In this document: positions 6,663-14,981 of the stretch, in pieces | Numbering within the stretch: the first letter of the stretch is position 1 | How the letters are laid out: every line of letters begins with the position of its first letter | Source of the DNA: Bacillota bacterium | Lineage (GTDB): Bacteria > Armatimonadota > HRBIN16 | Direction of reading: 5' to 3' | NCBI GenBank assembly: GCA_023511455.1 | Contig: JAIMBJ010000003.1 | Coordinates: 1-64,000 of the forward strand | DNA length: 64,000 nt | Made by a program: the position numbers and the translations under genes | The notes under the pieces: model-generated | Database searches by the model: none | Seen by the model: only the letters and a program-made list of their open reading frames with translations | Told to the model about the DNA's origin: nothing

Positions 6663-8795
6663 ATGTTGCGCAAGCTGCTTGACTGGCTGGAGCGGGAGAC
6701 CGGCGTTATCAGCGCCTGGGGGCGTTTCTGGGCGCAGCCTCTGCCCCAAGGGGTAGGCTGGTGGCACATCTTCGGGGCGTTGACGCTGATAACACTGGTC
6801 ATACTGTTCCTCACTGGCGGCGCGCTGATGTTCTACTATAGTCCTACCCCAGACCAGGCCTACGCTTCGGTGCAATATATCGAACATTATTTGCCTGCCG
6901 GACAGTTCATCCGCGCCCTGCACTACTGGGCAGCACGGCTTATCGTGCTGCTGGTGATCATCCATATCGTCCGGGTGTTTCTGTGGGGAGCCTACAAGCG
7001 TCCCCGCCAGATGATATGGGTTAGCGGAGTGTTGCTGCTGTTAGTGGTCATTGGCTTTGGATTAACCGGCTATGCGCTGCCGTGGGACCAAAAGGCGTAT
7101 TGGGGCACGGTGGTGCGTCTGAAGATTGCCGAGGGCATCCCACTGATTGGCCCGTCCGTGGCTGCCTTTCTGCGTGGCGGCGACACGGTGGGCGCGGTCA
7201 CCCTGATGCGTTTCTTTGTGTTGCACGTGTTTGTGCTGCCTGCGCTGGTCTTCCTGCTGACTGCATGGCATGTGATACAGGTGCGCCGTCTGGGGGTAAC
7301 GCCACCGGGTGTGCAGGTTACTGAGGAAGCCAGTGTGCCGCACACGCAAATGCTATACCCCGACCACACCGCTCGTATTGCCGTGGGAGCCCTCATCCTC
7401 TCGGTGTTGCTCATCGGGCTATCGTTGCGGTTCCCTGCGCCGCTCGAGCCGCGTGCGAATCCCTTAGACACGGCATACAAGCCACATCCCGATTTTTATG
7501 TGCTATGGATGCACGAGCTGGTCAACCTCTTCCCGCCTCATTTAGAGTTCGTGGGCTCGTTTGTGTTGCCGACCATCCTGCTGCTGTTGCTGCTTGTGGT
7601 GCCTTTTGTGGAGCGCAATCCCGAGCGTCAACCGAGGAAGCGACTGAAGGCACTGAGTGCAGGTACTTTGGTACTGCTGGCGATCGTCGCGCTTAACGTG
7701 AAGGGGATGGAAGCCCTGCCGCAGCCAGAGCGGCTGTCCCCTCTGGAGCAGCGCGGGCAGCAGATTTTTGTGGAGCTGAAGTGCTACTCCTGTCACGGCA
7801 TCAACGGCGGCGGCGGGCCCGTAGGGCCCGACCTGGGTCTGGGAGGCAAACGCGACCCGGAGATGGTGCGTGCCCTGCTGCGCAACCCGTCCGCCCATAA
7901 CGCCCATACTATCATGCCTGCCTACCAGCTGCCCAGGGAACAGGAAGATGCGCTGGTGGCATATATCGTCAGCATCGGCCCAAACTCCAAAATGCCGCCC
8001 ATTCCGCCGACGGAGCCCGAGAAACCTGCTTCGCACTTCGAGGAGAACTGGTTCGTGAACCACAAGTTCGAGGTGCGCAAAGACCCCGGCAGCTGTAGCG
8101 ACTGTCATAAGCCGTTCTTCTGTCAGGCATGCCATCAGAACCGCCGCCCCAGCTCACACGATGCCCAGTGGCTGAAGTTCCACTTTGGCAACGCCGCCGA
8201 GCGACCGGAGATGTGCGCCACCTGTCACTCACCGGACTACTGTGAGACCTGCCACAAGGTCATGCGCCACGATACCCAGTGGTTGCGACAGCATGGGGCG
8301 AAGTTGAACGAGCTGGGCGACAAAATGCGTTGGTCGGGAGAGACCATGAGGCAGCTGTGCAGTCACTGCCACACGCCGCAGTCGTGCCAGAACTGTCACG
8401 GCGTACCGATGCCACATCCCGAAGGCTGGGACGAGAAGCACGCGCAGGTCGGGCATCAGAACCCGGCGCTGTGCCAGCGGTGCCACAACTTCCAGTCCGA
8501 CACCTGCCAGACCTGCCACCAGATGCGCCCCTCCTCCCACACGGAGGACTTCCGCAAGGAGCATCCCCGCCGCATCACCGATAGTGGCGCGAGCTGTCAG
8601 GTGTGTCACGGGCGCAACGCCTGCATGGACTGCCACAAGGTGCCCATGCCGCATCCGCCAGATTTTGGCGAGTCGCACGCTAAACTGGGGCAACAGCGGG
8701 GCTGGAAAGGTTACACTGGAGTGAAGAAGCTGCAGGCAGCGCAGTGCGCTACCTGCCATGATGTCAAATACTGTAATCAGTGCCATCAACCGTAG
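6663..8795 (+). CDS. Cytochrome b6/subunit IV/cytochrome c fusion with a 12-heme C-terminal tail
   Basis: A 710-residue fusion. Residues about 1-215 are cytochrome b6-like: two His pairs spaced 14 residues apart (HYWAARL...IIH and LHVFV...AWH) bind the two b hemes, and GYALPWDQ matches the b6 signature. Residues about 235-355 resemble subunit IV, with further membrane helices. A mono-heme cytochrome c domain follows (CYSCH at residue 374, with MPAYQLP supplying a likely axial Met). From residue 478 to 708 come twelve more CxxCH motifs as six couples, mostly CxxCHx4CxxCH, so 13 c-type sites in total. A GGAGG site precedes the ATG. With the Rieske protein it forms a complex that would oxidise menaquinol and pass electrons through a heme wire to periplasmic acceptors; the acceptor is unknown. 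Confidence 0.92.
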   Translation: MLRKLLDWLERETGVISAWGRFWAQPLPQGVGWWHIFGALTLITLVILFLTGGALMFYYSPTPDQAYASVQYIEHYLPAGQFIRALHYWAARLIVLLVIIHIVRVFLWGAYKRPRQMIWVSGVLLLLVVIGFGLTGYALPWDQKAYWGTVVRLKIAEGIPLIGPSVAAFLRGGDTVGAVTLMRFFVLHVFVLPALVFLLTAWHVIQVRRLGVTPPGVQVTEEASVPHTQMLYPDHTARIAVGALILSVLLIGLSLRFPAPLEPRANPLDTAYKPHPDFYVLWMHELVNLFPPHLEFVGSFVLPTILLLLLLVVPFVERNPERQPRKRLKALSAGTLVLLAIVALNVKGMEALPQPERLSPLEQRGQQIFVELKCYSCHGINGGGGPVGPDLGLGGKRDPEMVRALLRNPSAHNAHTIMPAYQLPREQEDALVAYIVSIGPNSKMPPIPPTEPEKPASHFEENWFVNHKFEVRKDPGSCSDCHKPFFCQACHQNRRPSSHDAQWLKFHFGNAAERPEMCATCHSPDYCETCHKVMRHDTQWLRQHGAKLNELGDKMRWSGETMRQLCSHCHTPQSCQNCHGVPMPHPEGWDEKHAQVGHQNPALCQRCHNFQSDTCQTCHQMRPSSHTEDFRKEHPRRITDSGASCQVCHGRNACMDCHKVPMPHPPDFGESHAKLGQQRGWKGYTGVKKLQAAQCATCHDVKYCNQCHQP

Positions 8796-8796
8796 A

Positions 8797-8870
8797 GGGT
8801 AAACACCCGTTGCCGCTTAGCGTTGGTGGGCAGCCCGACCATGCTGAAACACCTGCTAAGCGGTTTACCC
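8797..8870. terminator. Interrupted inverted repeat between convergent genes
   Basis: GGGTAAA (8797-8803) and CCGCTTAGC (8813-8821) pair with GCTAAGCGG (8855-8863) and TTTACCC (8864-8870), giving 16 paired bases with a 9-base bulge on one arm. It starts one base after the cytochrome stop and overlaps the stop of the ABC permease gene on the other strand. No T-run is present. It most likely serves as a shared 3' end. Confidence 0.45.
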
Positions 8871-9686
8871 CTTGACGGCTCCGGCGGTCAGTCCCGCAAT
8901 GAACTCCTTCTGCAGTAACATGAAGAGGATAATCACCGGTAGCACGCTCAGCAAAGTGCCCGCCATCAGCGTGCCGTACTGTTGTTGATATAACCCCACC
9001 AGCTGGTTCAGCGCGATGGGCAGGGTGAACCGTTCGGTCTTGTGCAGGATGATCTGGGGCCAGAGGAAGCTGTTCCATGTACCCATAAAGCTGATGAGGC
9101 AAAACGCGCCAATCATCGGGCGGGAGACAGGCATCACGATGTCCCAGTAGATACGGAACTCCGAGCATCCGTCGATTCGCGCCGCGTGGAGCAGCTCATC
9201 GGGTACTTGCAGGATGGATTGACGGAACAGGAAGATGCCGAACACGCTGACCGCGCCGGGCACTACCAGCCCTGCGTAGCTGTCCACCAGCCCCATTCGG
9301 TAGATGAGTTCGTACAGCGGCGCCATCAACACCTGACTGGGCAACATCATGGTGGAAAGCATCAGAATCATGATGGGCTTTTTACCTTTGAAGTCGTACT
9401 TTGCCAGCGCGAAGCCCGCCAGCGAGGAGAAGAACAGCTGCACAATGACCATCGTGCTGGCAACGAAGATGCTGTTTATCATATAGCGGTGGAAGGGTAC
9501 GGTGCTGAACAGGTCGCGGAAGTTATAGGTGCTGAGGCGTGGCGCGAAGAAGGTGTAGCTGAACAGGTCATCGGGCGATTTGAGCGTTGCCGCCAGCAGC
9601 CACACCATCGGCGTCAGCGTCAGGGCGGCAAAAGCCAGCAGAGACAGGTTGACCACGAAGCGAGCGACTCGCTGAAAAGTCTTCAT
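8865..9686 (-). CDS. Carbohydrate ABC transporter permease (MalG type)
   Basis: Inner-membrane permease of the CUT1-like sugar importer family; 273 residues with about six hydrophobic segments. The EAA loop that contacts the ATPase is visible as the segment LHAARIDGCSEFRIYWDIVMPVSRP near residue 190 (EAA-x3-G-like with D-G). The ATG at 9686 shares its A with the TGA of the upstream permease gene and has a strong GGGGGGAG site; an in-frame start 18 bases further up is less likely. It is third in a three-gene operon (binding protein, permease, permease). No ATPase gene is present, as is common for such operons that share an MsmK/UgpC-type ATPase. Confidence 0.9.
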   Translation of the reverse strand: MKTFQRVARFVVNLSLLAFAALTLTPMVWLLAATLKSPDDLFSYTFFAPRLSTYNFRDLFSTVPFHRYMINSIFVASTMVIVQLFFSSLAGFALAKYDFKGKKPIMILMLSTMMLPSQVLMAPLYELIYRMGLVDSYAGLVVPGAVSVFGIFLFRQSILQVPDELLHAARIDGCSEFRIYWDIVMPVSRPMIGAFCLISFMGTWNSFLWPQIILHKTERFTLPIALNQLVGLYQQQYGTLMAGTLLSVLPVIILFMLLQKEFIAGLTAGAVKG

Positions 9687-10633
9687 CAGTCTCCCCCCTT
9701 CCACGCGCCCGTCACGCGCATCTGCACCAGGCTAATCATCAGCACGCCCAGAGCCAGCGTCCATCCAACGGTCGAAGCGTAGCCCAGATCGCCCGTAATA
9801 AAGCCTGTCTGATAGAGGTACATCACGATGGTCAGACCCGCCTGGTCGGGACCGGCGGAGTTATTGAGCATAATCCAGGGCAGTTCGAACAGCTGGAACG
9901 AGCCGATGGTGCTCATCACCAGGACGAACACCGCCACCGGTTTGATGCCGGGCAGGGTCACCGCCCAGAACTGGTGCCAGGCGTTGGCGCCGTCCACCGT
10001 CGCCGCCTCGTACAGGTCTTTATCCACCGCCTGCAGCGCGGCAAGGAAATAAATCATATTGAAGCCCACGTACATCCACAGCGACGTCAACACCAGGGCA
10101 GGCATCACCAGATTGGGGTTCGCCAGCCATTTGGTGTCCAGCGGCACGCCGGCGATGAAGTGCAGGAAACGGTTGACCAGCCCGTATTGCGGGATGAACA
10201 GCACGCTGAACAGCACGCCCACAAACACCTGCCCCAGCAGATTGGGCGAGAAGAAGGCGAGGCGCAGAATCTCGCGCCCGCGCACCCAGCGGCTGTTCAG
10301 CAACAGCGCGAGGCCCAGGCTCAACGGCAGTTGCAGAAACACCGACCAGAAGGCAAAAACGGCAGTATTCCACACCGCCTTATGGAAATCGCGGTCGGAG
10401 AACAGGAAGATAAAGTTCTGCAACCCCACGAACACCGCGCTTTTCGGACCGTTTGTGGCGTAAAACGCGAGTATCAGGCTCTTGACGATAGGGTACGCGC
10501 CGAAGATGGCGAACAGTATCAGGAACGGCGATACGAACAGGTAGGGCGCCATCTTATATTGCAGCACGAACCAGCGCGAGGTGCGCACGGCTCGCGCGGG
10601 CGCAATCGAGATGTCGGTAGGTCGGGTTGCCAT
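9686..10633 (-). CDS. Carbohydrate ABC transporter permease (MalF type)
   Basis: The partner permease, 315 residues. An N-terminal cytoplasmic stretch of about 35 residues precedes the first membrane helix (YLFVSPFLILFAIFGAYPI), followed by five further helices. The coupling loop is seen in YEAATVDGANAWHQFWAVTLPGIKP near residue 210, matching the EAAxxDGA consensus. Start and stop each overlap the neighbouring gene by one base (TGATG), so translation of the three genes is coupled. Sugar specificity cannot be inferred. Confidence 0.92.
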   Translation of the reverse strand: MATRPTDISIAPARAVRTSRWFVLQYKMAPYLFVSPFLILFAIFGAYPIVKSLILAFYATNGPKSAVFVGLQNFIFLFSDRDFHKAVWNTAVFAFWSVFLQLPLSLGLALLLNSRWVRGREILRLAFFSPNLLGQVFVGVLFSVLFIPQYGLVNRFLHFIAGVPLDTKWLANPNLVMPALVLTSLWMYVGFNMIYFLAALQAVDKDLYEAATVDGANAWHQFWAVTLPGIKPVAVFVLVMSTIGSFQLFELPWIMLNNSAGPDQAGLTIVMYLYQTGFITGDLGYASTVGWTLALGVLMISLVQMRVTGAWKGGD

Positions 10634-11958
10634 CAGTAGGGGTTCCTCCGCATCAGTCTTCGTACTTCGTCTGCGCTCTGTTTGAGGCGTTTGCGCACGA
10701 ACTCCTCGAAGCCTTTGTCACCGTTTTGCTTGTAATATTGCACGCACGCCACCAGCGCCTCGCTGAGCTTGCCCTTCGCCGTGCCGATAAAGGGACTGGT
10801 GTACTGGAACGGCACATCGGGCGCCAGCTGCGCGTACAGCCTGCCCAGTGGCTGATTGCTCCAGTAGGGGCGCGGTTCATCGTAGGCGGGGTGATCCCAG
10901 GCGTCCTTCGCGGGAGGCAAAATGTTGGTGTCTCGGAACCGCTGTGCGAGGTCGTCTTTGTTCAGGTAAAGATGCAGTGCCAGCTCCCACGCCAGATCGG
11001 GGTATTTGCAGTGTTTGGTAATGCCTATCATCGTGCCGCCCCAGGTGCTGGTGCGCCTGCCGCCCGGATAAACCGCAGGCAGAGGCATCAGCGCCATCTT
11101 ACCGCGCATTTTGGGCACGTCCACCTCGATGGTCTTGGAACGCCAGTCAGGGGTGATCATGCACAGGAAGTAGCCGTCTTCTACCGCGCGGGTGAAGATT
11201 TGCCCGCCACCCAGGTCGCTGGCGATGCGGTTGGGTCCGGCAACCAGCGGCACGTAAAAGAGCATGGTCTGCACCGCGATTTCGTTGTCCATGATGCAGT
11301 TGCCCTGTGGGTCGAACAGACCGCCGCCGCGCTGGTACAGCAGGGGTTCGAAACGGCTGGACTCGCTGTCGGGCAGCTCCAGCATGTAGCGTTTACCTGG
11401 GATGGTGACCTTTCGCCCCACAGCGATGAAGTCATCCCACGTCTGGATTTTGCTCACGTCGATGCCCAGCTGGTCGAAGATGTCGCGGCGGTAGGCAATC
11501 ATCACGGGATGGACGTCGTGCGGCAGCCCAAAGATGCGCCCGCGGCTGGTGTAAGGGGCAAATCGTGCCTGCACCATGCGGTCGTATAACCCCGATTGCT
11601 TGATGCGGTCGGTCAGGTCGCGGAAGCCGACGTCCTTGAGTGGTCCGCGGAAGAAACTGCCCGCCGCGCTGATTTCCACCTCCACCAGGTCGGGCACATC
11701 GAGGTCGGAGAGGAACGCCGCCTGCAAGCGCGAGGTCACCGCCTGCCATGAGACCAGCTGCAGGTCTACCTTCACGCCCGGATGTTTGGCTTCAAACGAG
11801 GGTATCGCCTGCTTGTAGGCGTCATAGTGCGTTTTGGCGAACGTCCACATCACCAGCGTGGCTTTCTTCGGCGGAATGGGATTGAATGCCAGCCACACCG
11901 CCGAAAGTATCGATAGAACGAGCATACTCAGAGCCGCAGGTCCATACGGAAAACGCAT
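10633..11958 (-). CDS. Sugar ABC transporter substrate-binding protein
   Basis: Extracytoplasmic solute-binding protein of family 1, 441 residues, which delivers an oligosaccharide or sugar to the two permeases encoded downstream. It has an N-terminal hydrophobic segment (LVLSILSAVWLAF) without a lipobox cysteine, so it is probably membrane-anchored or cleaved by signal peptidase I. Typical features are LVMWTFAKTHYDAYKQAIPSF, the KHPGVKVDLQLV strand, and the late TWGGTMIGITKHCKYPDLAW segment. I prefer the ATG at 11958; a GTG nine bases upstream is also possible, and the ribosome binding site is weak for both. The 180-base gap upstream holds a small 6-bp hairpin (12100-12114) after the VIT-VWA gene. 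Confidence 0.88.
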   Translation of the reverse strand: MRFPYGPAALSMLVLSILSAVWLAFNPIPPKKATLVMWTFAKTHYDAYKQAIPSFEAKHPGVKVDLQLVSWQAVTSRLQAAFLSDLDVPDLVEVEISAAGSFFRGPLKDVGFRDLTDRIKQSGLYDRMVQARFAPYTSRGRIFGLPHDVHPVMIAYRRDIFDQLGIDVSKIQTWDDFIAVGRKVTIPGKRYMLELPDSESSRFEPLLYQRGGGLFDPQGNCIMDNEIAVQTMLFYVPLVAGPNRIASDLGGGQIFTRAVEDGYFLCMITPDWRSKTIEVDVPKMRGKMALMPLPAVYPGGRRTSTWGGTMIGITKHCKYPDLAWELALHLYLNKDDLAQRFRDTNILPPAKDAWDHPAYDEPRPYWSNQPLGRLYAQLAPDVPFQYTSPFIGTAKGKLSEALVACVQYYKQNGDKGFEEFVRKRLKQSADEVRRLMRRNPY

Positions 11959-12137
11959 GGTAAACACCCCAGAAGCGTGATACCCTTAGAAGAAATATTT
12001 CCATCTGCCTGCGTCTGATTCCTGCCCTTAAACGATTTAGATTGGGGTGCTGGGCTACCGGCGCGGTCGCCCGGCAACAGTTGCGGCTCCCCCGGAGGTT
12101 CGCCCTTCGGGCGATACGCCGGACACCAGCATCTCCA

Positions 12138-14411
12138 CTACGCCCTCGCCTCGATCAACCGCCACTCGTCTTCCGTCAGGTCGGTCTTGCCATCCGGTGC
12201 GATTTGCACCGCTACGCGCTCCAGCTGCACCAGCACCTCCTCGCCCAGCGACAGGTACTGCCGCAGCTCAGGACGTCTGCGCAACAGGGCGAAGTGCGCG
12301 TCGCTGAACGCCTGCACCTTAATCACCTGCTGTCCGCTCTGATAGCGGCTGTCCATCCACTGCCTGCCCTGCTGGTAGAAGGTACGCCCGCCGATGTTGC
12401 GCACCACCTGCTGGGCGCGCTGGGCTGTGCCGTCGGGTGCAACCAACAGTCCGAGGCTTTCGTGACTCTGCGCTGGTATTCCCGGCAGTCCAGCCATGGC
12501 GGGCGGAGCCGCTGCACCTCCAGTACCCTGCCGTTGCAGTGCCTGAGCTCGCACGCTGGCATCTACTGCTCCCTTGCCCAGGGTCAGACCAGAGATCAGC
12601 AGCATCGTGACGAATTCCCTCGCTCGCAAGGACACTCGTCGGTCGTCGCCCCGTGCCAGAATCATGTCCTCGTCGATCAGGAAGGAAGTATATTCGGTGA
12701 CGATGCCGTACTCTCTGGCAAGGCGCACAATCTCGTCGATGACCTCCTGATTGCGACGCAGGCGCACCTCGTCCATCAGATAGCCGATTTTGCGCATTGC
12801 CCACAAGCGCGGGATGAAGTCCATGCTCTCGGCGCGGTCGGGGAAGTCCACCACGTGCCGGATGCGCTCCTGTCGCTGGCGAGACATCGCCTCCAGCACC
12901 ACGGCGCCACGCCCACTGCCCCTGTAGCGACCGGCGACGACTACCTGGTCACCGGCAAAAAGGTCTGGCAGGTCGCGCGGGTAAAGGTCATACGCATCGA
13001 CACCTTCGCAGAACAGCTTTAGGTCTGCCAGCACCGGCACGCTGATGGCGTTGTAGAAGGCGGAGACGCGCGCTTCAATGTTCTCTTCGGGGCGGACGTA
13101 GCTGGCAATCCCCCGGTTGCGCTGGCACAGCGTGTCCAGCAGATTCACGTTGACATCATAGCCCACGCCGAAGGCGAAAACGCGCACGCGACGGCTCTGG
13201 TTCATCTCGTCAACGGCGCTCAGGATGCGCTGAGGGTCGGTCTCGCCCACGGTGGGCAAGCCGTCGGTCAGGAACACCACTGCCTGCAGCACATTCCTCT
13301 GCTCGTTGGGGAACAGACGCAACGCTTCGCGCAGGGCGTCGGCGATGTTGGTGCCTCCCTGTGCGGTCAGTGCCTCGACTTCGCGCACCGCCTTCTCGAC
13401 GTTCTCGCGGGTGACGGGTACCAGCCCGTCGAACAGCTTTTGCGGCTGCTCGTTGAAGAGGATGACGTTAAATCGGTCTTCGGGCTGCAGGTTGCGCACA
13501 CAATACGCCAGCGCCTCTTTCGCCTGCTTGATTTTGTCGCCCCCCATGCTACCCGTGCGGTCGAAGACGAACACCAGGTGCCGGGGCATTCGGGGCGGTT
13601 GCTGGCCTCCGTTAGGGGCAAGCAGCAGGAGGAAGTAGCCGTCGCCCGTGGTGCGGTAGGTCAGCACGCGCAGGTCGTACTGCTCGGTGGAGGTGGTGTA
13701 GTATACCTGCAGGTCGCGCTCGGGGATAATGGTTTCTGCGCTCCACTCGATGGTGGCGCGGTTCGCTCCCTCACGCTTGACCACCGCTTCCGAATGCGAG
13801 GGGCAGTAGACGTTGGTCAGCGGTGCGACGGTGGCAATCTCCACTCGCACCCGCACGTAGCCCACCGGGTCCGTCGGGCGGGTAGCCGCGCGGGTGGCTC
13901 GCAGGGGAAGCAGGTAGCGGTTGACCTCGCCCTCGCGCCGCAGGGTTTCCGTGTAGCGCAACTGGATGCGCCGCTCGCCCTTTGGGGGAATGGGGAACAC
14001 CCGCGCCCGCAGCACGTTGCGCTCGGCGAACTCCAGCAGGGCGGGGTCTCTTCGGCGGCGGACGATGTTCTCGTAGATGCGTCGCGCCTCCTCTTTGGGC
14101 AGCAGGCGCGCTTCTACCGCCCTATCGCCGACCGTCAGCGTGAAGCGGGTGACCGCCGCCCCTTCCGGCACAGGGAACCAGTATTCCGCCTCCTGCGCGA
14201 CCTCGGTGAGGTTCACGAAGGTCTGTTCGATGGTCGTTTCTGCCACGCCGTCGCGGATGGAGACGTTGACCAGATGCTGTTTCACCCGGAAGGGCAACGG
14301 AACGCGCGTATCACGGGGAGAACCGTCGGCGACGGGTATCAGGATGCCCTGCGCCAGCAGGGGGACCGCAAACCCCAGCAGCAACACCATCACCAGCGCG
14401 GGAGTGCGCAT
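12138..14411 (-). CDS. VIT and von Willebrand factor A domain protein, exported
   Basis: A 757-residue protein with a signal peptide (MRTPALVMVLLLGFAVPLLAQG). Residues about 35-160 form a VIT (vault / inter-alpha-trypsin) domain, recognisable from VNVSIRDGVAETTIEQTFVN and EAEYWFPVPEGAAVTRF. Residues about 275-455 form a VWA domain; the metal-ion-dependent adhesion site reads DRTGSM, a Thr in place of the more usual first Ser, with the later TDGLPTVGE. The remaining 300 residues are not assigned. Such proteins act in protein-protein or matrix adhesion at the cell surface. A clear AGGAGG site precedes the start. Monocistronic; partners unknown. Confidence 0.88.
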   Translation of the reverse strand: MRTPALVMVLLLGFAVPLLAQGILIPVADGSPRDTRVPLPFRVKQHLVNVSIRDGVAETTIEQTFVNLTEVAQEAEYWFPVPEGAAVTRFTLTVGDRAVEARLLPKEEARRIYENIVRRRRDPALLEFAERNVLRARVFPIPPKGERRIQLRYTETLRREGEVNRYLLPLRATRAATRPTDPVGYVRVRVEIATVAPLTNVYCPSHSEAVVKREGANRATIEWSAETIIPERDLQVYYTTSTEQYDLRVLTYRTTGDGYFLLLLAPNGGQQPPRMPRHLVFVFDRTGSMGGDKIKQAKEALAYCVRNLQPEDRFNVILFNEQPQKLFDGLVPVTRENVEKAVREVEALTAQGGTNIADALREALRLFPNEQRNVLQAVVFLTDGLPTVGETDPQRILSAVDEMNQSRRVRVFAFGVGYDVNVNLLDTLCQRNRGIASYVRPEENIEARVSAFYNAISVPVLADLKLFCEGVDAYDLYPRDLPDLFAGDQVVVAGRYRGSGRGAVVLEAMSRQRQERIRHVVDFPDRAESMDFIPRLWAMRKIGYLMDEVRLRRNQEVIDEIVRLAREYGIVTEYTSFLIDEDMILARGDDRRVSLRAREFVTMLLISGLTLGKGAVDASVRAQALQRQGTGGAAAPPAMAGLPGIPAQSHESLGLLVAPDGTAQRAQQVVRNIGGRTFYQQGRQWMDSRYQSGQQVIKVQAFSDAHFALLRRRPELRQYLSLGEEVLVQLERVAVQIAPDGKTDLTEDEWRLIEARA

Positions 14412-14583
14412 GTTTCCGTCCTCCTTTGCACGGTTTTGCGCATTTTAGACGATGGCACGGGGCAAGGGGTTATCCGTAAGGTGCTTCATCTCCGTCTGCT
14501 GGCTAATTTGAATGTAAAATATGCTTCACAAAACCACCCCATTTCCTCCTTGATACAACCTCGCAAGATTTACCATCTTATAA

Positions 14584-14898
14584 ATGTGCAGACACGCCAC
14601 GCGGGTGCTGCGGGTGGAGCTTCGCACCAGGCGAGTGGGCACGGAGAGTAACCCCGCTGCGCCGGTATACGTCAAAGTGGTGGAGACCACTGCCCCGACG
14701 GATGTGGTGGAAGTGGAATTGACCTTGCCCGCGGGGGCGTATACAGTTCAGGCGAAAGCGAACCACTGGCTGCGCGGGGAGGTGGCGGTGGTCTCGTCGG
14801 TGTCGTGGATATTCGCTGCGCCGACGGGGGCGGACAAGGTGACGCTGTTCGACTTCGGCGTGCTGGTCAAAAACTTCGGTGAGACGGGAGAGGAGTAG
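14584..14898 (+). pseudogene. Remnant of a secreted dockerin-like protein C-terminus
   Basis: An open frame of 104 codons without signal peptide or ribosome binding site. The encoded sequence resembles the last part of secreted proteins that end in a beta-sandwich followed by calcium-loop repeats: VELTLPAGAYTVQAKANHWLR, then DKVTLFDFGVLVKNFG. In intact members I know by pattern, the VTLFDFG helix follows an NGDxDGDN calcium loop and is duplicated; here the loop is missing and only one copy remains. The large upstream catalytic or binding part is absent. I read it as a gene fragment. The rest of 14412-14981 holds an AT-rich stretch (about 14500-14585) and the hairpin listed next, and no other gene. 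Confidence 0.45.
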
Positions 14899-14931
14899 TG
14901 ATGCCTCCCATCCCCTCAATTCGTCGGTAGG

Positions 14932-14964
14932 GCAGGGGAGGATGCGCTGTAGCATCTCCCCTGC
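14932..14964 (-). terminator. Hairpin downstream of the oxidoreductase operon
   Basis: A 9-bp stem (14932-14940 with 14956-14964) continues after a one-base bulge into a 4-bp stem around a 6-base loop. It lies 17 bases after the stop of korB on the minus strand. A T-run is lacking, so rho-independent action is uncertain. Confidence 0.5.
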
Positions 14965-14981
14965 TCTGTGCTCCCACTGCC

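Noticed and set aside
10627-11589. Plus-strand frame of 320 codons opposite the sugar-binding protein gene
   Set aside because: The minus-strand gene has clear family motifs and is coupled to the two permeases; the plus frame has none.
13440-14651. Plus-strand frame of 403 codons opposite the VIT-VWA gene
   Set aside because: The opposite strand carries the signal peptide, VIT and VWA motifs; this frame is an Arg/His-rich shadow.
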